Of a stretch of 64,000 nt of DNA, positions 44,326 through 56,900 are shown piece after piece. Positions within the stretch are counted from its first letter, which is position 1. Each line of letters starts with the position of its first letter. Origin of the DNA: Dendrophyllia cribrosa (Eukaryota > Cnidaria > Anthozoa > Scleractinia > Dendrophylliidae); NCBI GenBank assembly GCA_024195265.1, contig JAJLRJ010000011.1, positions 18,571,427 to 18,635,426 of the forward strand, in the 5' to 3' direction. Under the pieces are notes generated by a model. It saw only the letters and a program-made list of their open reading frames with translations, did not search any database and was not told the origin of the DNA. The position numbers and the translations under genes are program-made.

Positions 44326-44588
44326 TGAAAACCCGTCTCTCCCACCTTTCCTTCTGTTCTCCTGCATACTTTGTGTTCATGCTTAGTTTTTTTCTTGTCC
44401 GCGCTGATGCTATTTTTCTCTCCAACCGCGAGAGGAATTATTGATGTCTCGTTTCTAAGCCTGTTCATGGAACCCCTCGGCAAATCGCTTGTTTTCTTCG
44501 TTTCATCCTCAGAAGATGAACTTTTGTCGCTGTCGCTCACTGCTCGAAAGCTTAACTGAATTGTTTTTGTTTTTGTTTTTGATAGCAT
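44304..44588 (-). CDS. Possible orphan coding exon, Ser/Lys-rich
   Basis: A 94-residue minus-strand frame starting at 44588 (MLSKTKTKTIQLSFRAVSDS then DKSSSSEDETKK) with a basic stretch SADKKKTKHEHKVCRR and a weak possible donor (GGAAAG|GTGGGA near 44345) before it runs into the satellite. Composition resembles a disordered protein and differs from the repeat next to it. No partner exons or family found, so it may be chance or a relic first exon. Confidence 0.25.
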   Translation of the reverse strand: MLSKTKTKTIQLSFRAVSDSDKSSSSEDETKKTSDLPRGSMNRLRNETSIIPLAVGEKNSISADKKKTKHEHKVCRRTEGKVGETGFHFIRERD

Positions 44589-45344
44589 TTTAAAACTTTT
44601 CTTTGAAAATGACTTCGAAAATCTCGAAATTTTTCCCGCTCTGAAAATGGGTACTGGCCGGACCGGAGACGAAAATTTGCCTGTGACTTGATTAATTAAT
44701 TGCCATTAAATTCAAATAAATAAACCTAAAGCGAACTAGCGCTCTGAAGACGTTTCTTGTTGGAATGCTCGCGGAAAAAATATTCTGCAGTTTAGTCTAG
44801 GAAAACATTTCTCCTTAACTTTTTATCGATCATGTTTTCTATAATTTAGCCTACTCCAAAAACCTCGAGAAAGGCAGATTTGTATTTCAGATGCTTAAAA
44901 GCTAAAAAGATCGTTGAAGACAACGACATATTTTGCCCAATTAGTAAAACAAGAATTGCACAAATTTTCGTCAAACAATAGTACTCAAACAATGAGCAAG
45001 TCAATTGCCTTGAAGCAAGCTTATTGAAAAAACTTGACCAGTTTTCGTGTTTTTTTAGTGACTCGTGAATACGCGAAGCGTAATGAAGAAGTTTTCGCAG
45101 ACGGGGACAAATATGCAAATTTTCACTCCTTCCATTGGCAATAAACTTTTTTTGGTAATTCCGCTGACCAGAGCGACCTGTTCCAAATGCAAAGAAATAT
45201 AGATTAGTAATACTCGACCGCCGAAAAAGAGGACATTATGAATACGGTGTTTCGCGTTTGTGGTCCTTTGATGAAAAATTAAAACCGATCTGAGGACTTC
45301 AAATGGATTTTTCAACAAACACTACGCATACTAAATACTTGTGT

Positions 45345-45435
45345 ATTTGCTGGTCCAGTAGTGTAGGGCGCTGGGCTTCTCAACCCGCGGTCTTACCGGG
45401 AGTTCTGGCACGTGTTCGAATCCCGGTAAAGAATT
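45345..45435 (+). repeat. tRNA-like SINE head
   Basis: TGGTCCAGTAGTGTAGGGCG gives an A box (45351 on) and TGTTCGAATCC (45413-45423) a near-perfect B box, followed by CGGTAAAG. The anticodon arm is plausible (GGG/CCC) but the acceptor stem is not closed; SINE or tRNA pseudogene. Confidence 0.6.
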
Positions 45436-45779
45436 TTATTTTTAAACGGATATTTGATGAAGTTTGCAACCTTTATCGAAAATCTTCATTTAAGTACTTT
45501 ATTTCTAAAATTGCGACCCAGAACATTCGATTCTAAATATGCGATGATTTTTGTCATAGTTATTTACCGCGCTGACGTCGCTAAAAGTCAACTTTAATAT
45601 GGATCTGTTTCTCTAGTCAAATGTATACCTCTTTATTATTCGACATAGCATTCTAAAGAGTGCAAACACGCATCAAAACGAGTGCAAATATGATACGTTA
45701 TTACACTCTTCTGTCCGCGCGCTAGAAAAAACAGTTTCAAAAACTTAGTTTTAGGAGATACTGTCGTATAATAAACAAT

Positions 45780-45917
45780 TTATTCAGCGAAAAGTTGTGT
45801 AATACGGCTGGGCATTTTTACTCGTCAGTTTTTATGTTTTCGAGCCTCTAGGCGAGAAAAAATAAACCACTCACACGTAAAATACTCAGCCGTATAACAC
45901 AACTTCATGCTGAATAA
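45780..45917. repeat. Foldback repeat
   Basis: TTATTCAGCGAAAAGTTGTG with TAATACGGCTG pairs with CAGCCGTATAACACAACTTC and the ATGCTGAATAA end. Confidence 0.7.
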
Positions 45918-47464
45918 CCTCTATATATACCATGAATTTTGGGGTGAAGAATTTTTTATTTAGAGCGTTTCGTAATCACGAGTTGGCCCATATGCTTAGG
46001 TTTTTGACATTTTCGCACAGTCAACAATAAAAACTTTGGTTGGAATTGTGAAGAATTTTGCTTCCACCTGGGCTTCGGAAATTTCAAGCCATTCAAACGT
46101 CTGTTAATTTAACGATTTGCGATGTCACCGAGAAAGGAAATGTTCAGCTGATGCGTTCATTTTTGCTACAGTTAGTTTATGAACTGATAACTTATGCTCG
46201 GGGAACCAATCGAAACGCTAGAAATCTCATAACCGTGATCCTGTTTTTAATAATAAGGTATAATTAATATGCTGCTATGTTTTTTTTATCATAATCAACA
46301 AATCACATGGTAATGACTCTTTGACTCAAAGGAACCGGTTTGCATGCCAATATAATATTATATTAATAAAATTTTATTGTAATCTTTTAAATCAACTATA
46401 CAGCTATGAATTACAGGTAGCATAGCAAGATAAATTTAAACCTGATGTTTTAAAAAGATTTTTGTACATTAAAATAGACCACTCAATTATCGACAGCAAA
46501 GAACAAGGCTTTGATTACGTGCGACTGCCTTTGTACTTATAAATTAATAGTTAACACATTACAGAACCTGTAGGGGGTTTGAGTGTATCTCGTTATATTA
46601 TATGCAGCTATTTACAATGATAATAGAAAATTTAATGGCAACGACTAGTTGTACTTACAACAAATATATAAATCGTATCACTAACAAAATTCTCGATTGT
46701 GATTGGTTATCCACGCGCTTATTTCTTATACCGAAATTACTCGGCCGATTGCTCACGGAATTGTACTCCACTTAGTCCAATTACTATAGTTACTAATATA
46801 GAACCCAAACAAGGTAAACACAAGTCAGAGTCTTTAGCATACGAACTTTTAAAAAAAATCACTAAATCAATAATCTGTACAACAGCCTCTAGCCTCGAGA
46901 CAGGCACTAGAAAGGAGAGGAAGGGCAGAAAGGAGAGGGAAGCGCATAGCGCAAAAGGAGGGGCAAGAGATAAGGGAAGAGTTTTAAAAACGGGGAGCGT
47001 GTTAAACACTTGTTCTTGTGATGCAGGCAACAACAACAACAGTCAAACCAGCAGTGTCCACATTTCCATGGACGTGTGATACCGTACTTAAAATTTACTC
47101 AGTAGTCCCGGTCAGGCTTCAGTGTCATCCCGGGGTAGTATTCATTTCATTCATTCATTCAAAATTCAAAATTCTCGATTATATGGCAGTGAGCTTACAT
47201 CTAATGCTTGTTTTTAGAATACCGAGTTTGCAAGACAAAATATCACTTGAATTAATAGATGATAACCCCTGTCAAGCACTAACGCAAACTGTAGCTTACT
47301 TAACTTTACTTTGTGCTTGCATTAGACACAGCTTCTTGAACTTACATATTTACATTTGCAATTTAGGATAAGCTGACGAGCCAGTCTTTGCACTACTAAT
47401 TAAAACCATTATTGTCTGTTTAATTATTATATGCTTCAGTGTTACAATAGCTGACAGTGCTCCT

Positions 47465-47919
47465 TTAAACTTGTGATTGTACTGAACAGTTGACAATGTT
47501 TCTTCCTTCCAAAGCACCAGTGTTTGACTGGAAGTACAGGATACCATTGACCTGGTAAAAAGAACCATGACTTCACATTATTACTTTGTAGAATGAGCAG
47601 TATCAAATGGTTCTTTATATTTGTTAGTTTGAAAATGTGGCACTAATAAAAAAATAACAACAATGTCGACATCACCATGCTTGTGGGTTGTGATTGATAG
47701 ATTTTAATCCATTTTGTCAGGATCTGTTTTCAGGATTCCAATGTTTGTTGCCATAGTTACGGCAGTGTAAAACATAAATATTAGCTGGAGCTTAAACTTA
47801 AATCACAAAAAGTGTTGTGAATATAATTAAAATTCCCAAATTGACGAAAATTAAGTGTTTCAAAATAATTTATTGTCCTTCCAAAATGGTAACAGTTTGT
47901 ACTGAAATATAACATTTTA

Positions 47920-47950
<31 letters not shown>

Positions 47951-50900
47951 TTCCATTACTCCACTCCTAGTTACACACATATACTGTATGTGTGGGTATA
48001 CCGGTAAGAAACACGGAGATGTAAGAGGGGCAATAATTAACTATTTTTTGTGTAATGTATCAGGACCTGTATCAAGCAGGCACCCTGTATTAAGCAGGCA
48101 CCCTGTATTAAGCAGGCACCCTGTATTAAGCGGGCACCCTGTATTAAGCAGGCACCCTGTATTAAGCAGGCACCCTGTATTAAGCAGGCACCCTGTATTA
48201 AGCAGGCACCCTGTATTAAGCAGGCACCCTGTATGAAGCAGGCACCCTGTATCAAGCGAGCACCCTGTATTAAGCGGGCACCCTGTATTAAGCAGGCACC
48301 CTGTATCAAGCAGGCACCCTGTATCAAGCAGGCACCCTGTATCAAGCAGGCACCCTGTATTAAGCGGGCACCCTGTATTAAGCAGGCACCCTGTATTAAG
48401 CAGGCACCCTGTATTAAGCAGGCACCCTGTATCAAGCGGGCACCCTGTATTAAGCAGGCACTAACGAGGGTCCCGAGGGTGTCCGCTTAATACAGGTTAG
48501 ACTGCAATAATTAAATTAATTTTATAATATAGTTTTATTACCTAGCTGTGAGTACATACCTCAAATTGATCAATACAGCCAGAAAAATCCTGCACAGATG
48601 CAGGAACAGCCTTAGCATTGATAGCTGATAGCTTGCGCACTCCTCCCAGGTAGAAATTGGAATGAACATCAAGGGCTACGGCACTTCCTGGAGATATGAC
48701 ACTTACAGGTGTGTTGCTATCCACACCCAAAGATGCAAGTTTATCAGTTCGGCTTACTTTTACAGTGTACCATGTGCCAAGATGTATTGTTACGTTGCTC
48801 TTGGCCTCACCGACACCCTTGCCAAGATCATACCTCAGTTCGACAAATCTACAAAAATAAAGTAAACAAATCTGAGTGAACTGTTTATCACTATGCCCCC
48901 TGTTGGTCAATCACAATCATTTTGTTGTGTATACCTATTTGTACCTACAGTGTACATGTTATTCGCTACCGGGGCTGAGAGAGTTAAGATCTTTGCTCAG
49001 TAATAAAAATGCATAAGAACTTAGACCAAATGTAGTGGCAGACGTTTCTCACCACAGACTTTATTTGCAGAAAGCATTAGAGCCACGCAACCCAAGATGA
49101 TTATCTGAACAACATGTTATAAGGACAAGTGAAAATCAATACAGTAGGTGGTACATCTGGATCTAATTAACACCTGTCTGAAGGAATACAAGCACTGCCA
49201 TAATCTGGGTCAACAATCCAGTAAGACCATTGTTCAGGATTGATCAGCTGGACAGAGGTGCATGTACAATGCATGCCTCATTTTTGGGATGAGGTGCATG
49301 CCACTGGGACACTGAAACCCTTATCCTATCTTAATTCCACCAATAAGTTTCCAGGTAAATGATACCCTACATGCATTCTAGATCAAAACTATCTGATTTC
49401 TATACCCTGTTCCAGACTAAACTGTTTGAAAACCATACCCTTCACAGCAGTGTATAACCATACCCCCCCCCCCCCCTCCCCTTTGTGATGCATGCCCAGT
49501 GTTCAATGTCCTTACCCATTGTGTAGAAAGATGGTCAGGAAGTCTCCTGTTACACTCTGCTCGTTATATCCAACATAAAACAGAATCCCACTGAGTATTG
49601 CTGGTTTAAATCTGATGGTGATCTGTGTTGTTGATCTGACATTTGTCTTTTCAAACAACATGTAAGAAAAATTCTGGAACAGGGGTCTTTGTATTGTAAT
49701 ATCTACAAAATAAAAAGAAATGGAAAATAGTTTACACTATAGGAAAAGTAACTGGATTTGTTGTGAATGACGATAAGTGATAAAACATCTGACATTATCT
49801 TATTTATTTGTATTGTGACTGTACATGTACATGTATGTGTTTACATCTGCTAATGGCTGAGTAATAGCGCCATTTCTGTCAACATCCATTGGCATTGCTG
49901 TTTGCCCAATTTACACTGACCTAAATAAATGTCTTGCATCGCAAACACCTACATGAACATGTATCTCTAGATTCAAAGTACAGAGTTAACTTAACCCTAT
50001 TATGCCTCAAATTTTCATGTGGGTTTCAATTTCATTATTTTCTCACTGTTAAAGGTTCACAAAAATTACAATGGAAATTTAATCTACAAAGAAAATATAG
50101 GGCAGCTACACTGTACCATGTACTTGCATGTACCCTCCCTTCATATATTTTTATTTATTTGTTCTTTTTCGCCTCAACTCAACTTCCCACCATGCCCACC
50201 ATGTAAGGTGTTGCATGGTGTGCAGTACACTAACCTTGATCACAAAGTTGCCCTGTTTTTCCCAGTGGACAGTCACACTTGACAGCTGACCCATCTGGAC
50301 GACATGAACCAGTGACACAAGGATTATTGTAACCATAGCAAGGCACACGCTGACTGCTGCAGTAAAGACCAGCCCAGTTTTCAAGGCAAGAACATAGGAA
50401 TGTGGCTCCTTCCCGAGTGCAGTTTCCTCCGTTAGCACATGGTGGATTACGTGAAGAACACTCATCGTAGGTTTCATTTCCAACATTCCTCCCTCTGATT
50501 ACAGCCCACTCTTTGGAGGAATCTTGCACACTTGTTGAAGTTGACAGTTGGATGAATGGTGTTTTAAGAGAGAACCTAATGGCTACATCATAAATAGAGC
50601 CATGGAATCCTGCACTCTTGAACTCTACAACACTTGGAAGCTGTTGTCTGTCAGGAATACCACCAATGTAAAGTGGCTCAAACAGGTTCAGTCCAATGAG
50701 TGAGCCATTAGACTGACCCTCTTTACGCTGCTGGTTATCAACATACAGGTAACCATCACGGTCATCACGCCCTGCCACCACCAAATGCCACTCTTGACTT
50801 GGGTCCAGGGGCTCACTATATATCCGTGCAATCCCACTGCCTAGGTTATACTGAAGCAGGACAGTGTTTTTTTTCAATCCAATAGCAAAGAAATCATCAC

Positions 50901-53900
50901 CACTTCCTTGAAACGTATTTTGTGCACTGTAAACCAACAGACTGTCATTCCAAGATGTGGATGAGTTGTCAAGTTTAAACTGGAATGTAACATGGAAGCT
51001 TTTCTCTGCATCCACTGGAACAGGATACTCCAAGAATGATGGGAAACTTTGCACAATAGTGAACAAGGGAACTGTAATGTTGACGACTGGAAGTAAAATA
51101 CAAGTTACAAAAAATAAGTCCAACACCAATACATAACAATTAATATGACATACTGTCTAATTGATCTGACATGCTGTATAATTGATCTGACATGCTGTAT
51201 AATTGATCTGACACATGCTGTATAACTGATCTGACATGCTGTATAATTGATCTGACATGCTGTATAATTGATCTGACATGCTGTATAATTGATCTGACAT
51301 GCTGTATATTTCAATCCATACCATCATCATGATCATACTACACTTAACACATTCATAATAATACCCCAGTAACACCTTTCTGACACAAATTTGTTGTTGA
51401 GGTAAATGTTTCTGTTAATCAACCCTTCAACTGAACATTTTCACATGTTCAAAACACTTTTGCACTCTTTCCACCCCTCCACAGATTAATATACGGTGTA
51501 AACCCACCTGTTTCACACTGTACTCTTACTCTGCCCACCCCTCCACAGTGGTTTAATATAAACCCACCTGTTTCACACTGTACTCTTACTCTGCCCACCC
51601 CTCCACAGTGGTTTAATATAAACCCACCTGTTTCACACTCTACTCTTACTCTGCCCACCCCTCCACAGTTTAATATAAACCCACCTGTTTCACACTGTAC
51701 TCTTACTCTGCCTACCCCTCCACAGTTTAATATAAACCCACCTGTTTCATACTGTACTCTTACTCTGCCCACCCCTCAACAGTTAAAGATACCCCCCATA
51801 CACAGTTTAATATACATGTACAGTGTAAACCCACCTGTTTCACACTGCACTCCTACTCTTCCTAAAGGACAAAGACAAACAAACTCCTTAGGATTGGAAT
51901 CTCTTGGTATACACTCCCCTCCATTACAACTCTCAGATGCACAAGCGGCATAAATCTCACAATTCCTTCCTTCATATCCTGTTGTACAGTTACAGCTGTA
52001 ATCATGCACATTATCCTCATGTGGAATGCACAGCCCATTGTTCTGACATGGCGTTTTCTGGCAAGCTGGCATGTCTCCTTCATTAATGTCAAACCAGTTT
52101 GTTGCATCTGAAAAAATATATATGTATATTCAATAAATCATGTCAATGGCTTTTATTATACATTGAAAGCAGTTCTCAATTGATTGACTGTATGATTGCA
52201 TTAATCAAATAAAAAACTGCCCAGTTTTCATGACTAGTATGATTTTAATATTTTTATTTGTCTTACTGATTCATTACTATAATCTGAAACAAGGGAAAAA
52301 AATCAAACTGGGTTGAAATATATTAACTAGTACTGGTACATACACCTGTAAATACAGTGTGTATGTACAACATACATGTGCACATAAATGCAAATACGAC
52401 AGAAATTTTTTGGGAGTGGTGGAAGAATGGGGTGAGGGGAGGGGAGGATGTGTAAACACTGCCATAAGCACAGGCCTTTATTAGTTTAATAATACAGGGA
52501 TTCTGACAGGGTGCGGGAAAAAATCTAAAATTGTGCGGGAGTTTTGAGGCAAATTGTGCGGGAAATATCTTCGATTGTGCGGGAAATTGTGCGGGATTGC
52601 GCAATCTTGTGACCAACCAAATATTCGATCACCAGTGTTCTAGCCAGGCCAGAAAAATATGACAGGGAGGAAATTCTGCATAAATGAAAAATACAAATAG
52701 ATGTTTTACTTTGGGGATTAAAATGTACCCAGCAATCGCCAATTTGCGGCTGTTTTTCTTCACGAAAGTTTATTTGTCTCAACAAAATCACATTGCGTGA
52801 CACGATAAACTCCATCGGGTAAAACCGAAATACCACCTTTAAATGAAATGTTTCCGGTCTGTTGCGAGTTCCTTTATGAAAAATCCGTACATTTTATGTA
52901 GTGTGAATAATTTCCATTAAAGGTTCACACAATTTCTTCGAAAGTTTGCTACAAAAACACAACCTCGAGATGTATGCAAATTGCGTGCTAAATGTAATTT
53001 AATAGCATGTTTGTTTTGCATTTTCTTGAATGAAAACGCCATTCACTTGATTGAAAAAATCAAATCCAGTATTCTGAACAGAACTTAACAATTTTCTCCT
53101 ATCAATCCGAAGTTCCAGCGCTTTAATACATGTAGTTTGTTTGTCGATTCGCAAACTTGATCAGTTCTTTGCGAAAATAATTCAGACAGAGTGACATTCA
53201 TTTCGGCGCGACAGCCGGTACATTTCTTCGGTGTTTCTTCTTCGGTCCCCGACATATTAAACTGATAGAGGAAGCGAAAGCGCTCGAAAAAATATCAACA
53301 GGTTCCTAAGAAAAACGTCATAATGTCTGGAAAACGACAACTAAAAAGCTACGTGAAAAGATCTGTTGGAAGTCGGAAAAAAGTAAAACTGAGACTAGTT
53401 CCCAGGACGGCGAAGAGAACGCCTTGTTGTTTTTATATCGATCCGTTCAAGCCGTTCGAGGAATGCGAGGGTTTTGTCGATTGTTTGGAAGGAAAATGGG
53501 CTGAAAATAGCCTAAAACGTTTCTCGAAACCTTGGTAATCCATAGAAATACCTGATTTAATTAAAATTTTAATCAAATATTTCAGTATTGTGCGGGATTG
53601 TGCGGATTTTTAGGAATTGTGCGGAATTGTGCGGGTTTGACCGAATTGTGCGGTCCCGCACCCGCGCACCCTGTCAGAATCCCTGATAATAATATAGACA
53701 ACAAGAAAAGAGGATAAGATGGCCGTCCAATGTAATGACTAAGCACAGTAAGGAGTTGACAAATGTAGGCTACTGGGCTGCTTAATATATGGGATCATAG
53801 CAATAAAGAACCCTGACTTATGACGTAATCGTTGAATTAACATACCTGCTAAATTGATAGCCTCTCCATTAACCTGCACATCTCTGATAGCTCCCACAAA

Positions 53901-56900
53901 TGATGGTGATGGAGCAGCATTGCCTTTAGTTTTGTTAAGCATACTCAGCCCAGGAGGGACACCTCCTACATACCAGCTGTCATATAATTGTATTCCCTTT
54001 AACTTCCCTTGAACTGCATGTTTCAGTTGCACCCCATTATCAACTTGAAGTGTGCCAAAAGGTGGATCTGAGGTTGTTACATAGCTGTATAGAGAAAAAA
54101 AGTCAGTAAATAAAGAACCAATGCCACAATGTTGAGGGATTGGACTTTTCCTAATAAATTTTTATCTCATGAATACAGGAAGCATTGAACTAGCCTTAGT
54201 AGCAGGTGTTGGGGAGAGGGAACTGGGGAGAGAGGGGAAAGGACGCCTGCAATAAAGGCCCCCTTTTGTTCATTTCTGCATACACGCTGACAGCTGAAAA
54301 TTCAGATTGGCTAATTTGTGCTGGGAGGTAAAATAGTAAATTCCTGTGTGAAGTCAGCCATGCATAAAAGCACACGCCAGTTTCTGATTGGTGAAAGTAT
54401 TGACAGTTGACATAATTCGATTACCAGGATATCGGTGGGTGTAACGCAAATAGCCCGGTTCTTATAGCAGGCGTTCCTTCCCTTTTTCCTCTCTCCTTTT
54501 CCGCGCCCCCTCCCCCCTCCCCCTTTCATGTTTATGCCTACCAGACAGGCTACCTTGAACAAGATGTAGTATACATGGACATATAAAATTATGCAAATTT
54601 TCACTCCCTCCTTCCATCGGCTATAAACTTTTTTCTAATTCCTTAGTGTATTAAGTCATCCGCAAGTCTTGTTTCACACAATGCATATTTATGTCACGCT
54701 AAGATGTATTCATTGCTTTACTTAAAGGCCCATTATTGTCCACTATGCTTCACGCGCATCTGTCATTGTTTTGGTTTGCACAGGAGTGAGGCTTCTATTG
54801 TTCTGAGGTGCGTGAAGCATAATGGACAATACTGGGCCTTTAATACAGTAAAGTGACAATAAATTTGTGAGTCGCAGACTTTGATAACTGGCCGCTTAAA
54901 AGAGGATGGCTGCCTAATAGGGGTTTGACTGTCACTTTATTTATATTGTGAATACAATAAGTGTTGAACGAGATATTGTATACCGGTACAGATATGCAAA
55001 TTAGCACTCAGTGGCTCACTAGTATGTAATTTTCCAATGTATCAATCATGTCATCCTGTTGTCTCGACAGTCATTTCACACAATGCATATTTTATGTCAC
55101 ACTTAGATGTTTTGGTTGTTTTAAATCTGTTTACTCTTTAATTCTTTGACTTCAAACTCAGTATGGAAAATAAAAACCGATCTGTGGACGGACTTCAAAT
55201 GCATTTTGTAGCATTTAGGGGAAAACGTTGCTTAATCGCTGTCATCGCTCTGCCGCACACTCAGCTGTAAACCTTTGTTGGTAATTCTGCAGTGTATTTC
55301 GTCATCCAGTCGTTTCACACAATGCCTATTTATGTCATGCTAAGATGTTTTCATTGTTTAAAGTTATTTACTGCAGTGATGCCGCTAAAAGTCAAGTTAC
55401 CGGTAAGGATTATCAAAAGCTTGAAATTTAATCAACCTTACATTGTTTCGTATTCATGAGATTGGCTCTTAGAGCCCTTTTCACTTTGATTGGATATATA
55501 TATCAAGCAGTTAAGAATTATGCAGGGATAACATTATCTTGCAACAGTAGGGGATATGCACATGCAAAGTTTTGTTTATAGCAGTACTACATTGTGTGTA
55601 AAGTAATTAATTTTCCCAATATTTACTTGTCAGATGCAAGGAAAACTTACATGACTGTGGCTATTGATAATTTTCCCTGGCCAATATTTAACTGTTTAGA
55701 TGTATGTAAAACTTACATGACTGTGGCCATTGATAATTTCCCCTGGCCAATATTTAACTGTTTAGATGTATGTAAAACTTACATGACTGTGGCCATTGAT
55801 AATTTTCCCTGGCCAATATTTAACTGTTTAGATGTATGTAAAACTTACATGACTGTGGCCATTGATAATTTTCCCTGGCCAATATTTAACTGTTTAGATG
55901 TATGTAAAACTCACGTGACCGTGGCTGTGATAATTTTCCCAGTATCTACTCTTTCGTTACTCAGGATAAACACCAAGCTGTCTCCTGGATCAAATCTGAA
56001 TTCCAGTTTACCACCCACAACACGTAACTCAATGAAATCTCCTCGCTTTTTGTGGTCGGCAGCAAAGAGAAGAAGCCCCTCAGAAGCATTCGTCTGAAAT
56101 GTAATATCTATGCTGTTCAATTCAGAATTGAAAGAGATGCTTTTGTGTTCCAAGAATGAGCCCTGCCTGAAGGCTGGAAAGTGAAGAACAACCTCTGCAA
56201 AAGTGAAAAAGACAATTAACATTTTAAACGTCTAAATATAAAAAATAGGCAGTCGTGGACTGCATGTGGTTATTGCTGTAAAAAGAAAATTGCTAATCAA
56301 TAAATAAAGAATTCGTACTCCTGTGTTACTAAGTTGCATGCAACCTGTGTAAAATGGGTTATTCCAGAAAAAAATCCCCCCAGACGGATGCAAGATTTTT
56401 TTACCCCTCCCGCCCAGATTTCCCGGCCAGCTAGACCCACCCTTTCACCTTGATTTTTGACCCAGAGAGCCCCTCCTGCCCAGATTTCCATTAACTTTTT
56501 GTAGGCCCCTGTAACCAAGTTACATGTACTAGTAACCACAAAAAGTTAAAATTGGTGCCACCAAATTTACTGAGATAAAGATTTCTCTGAGCCATTGAAA
56601 TTTAAAAACTACAGAAGAATTAAATAACTCATAACCTCCAGGGGATAGGGAAATTTGGTTTGAGATATTGAAGGTTCGAGTTATCAAATAAGGGTAAATT
56701 TGCAAGCAATTTTAGCCAAGGGAAAAAAGTATGGTTCGATCGCTAAGGAATTCCTGCTGCTGCTTTATCATTACTTCATTCTCTTTGTACATGTATATAC
56801 TGTCAAAACAATGCATACTGTAATATGTTACATCAATGTGAAGTGAAGATCTCAATAATATTGAATCCTCATTTCTCCCCCTCCTCAGTGGCACTTAGTT

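Larger units (their letters stand above)
44600..47464. other. Intergenic region between satellite and EGF/laminin-G gene
   Basis: Holds a SINE-like tRNA unit (45345-45435) and a foldback (45780-45917). It shares a family of repeats (caaattttcactccttccat, aaaaccgatctg-ggacttcaaatg) with 54595-54640 and 55165-55210. No convincing gene; frames at 46058-46267 and 46699-47079 have no domain. Confidence 0.45.

Noticed and set aside
45345..45435. Functional tRNA gene
   Set aside because: A and B boxes are good but the acceptor stem does not close; called a SINE or pseudogene instead.
48037..48490. Hexapeptide-repeat frames (CLIQGA and CIKQAP types)
   Set aside because: Read-through of the 18-bp satellite on either strand.
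51449..51772. Minus-strand frame repeating GRVRVQCETGGF
   Set aside because: Not extra protein repeats: these are intronic copies of the exon-4 end, separated from the exon by an in-frame stop.
55594..56097. Plus-strand 167-residue frame with 22-residue repeats
   Set aside because: Translation of the 66-bp minisatellite plus antisense of the laminin-G exon.
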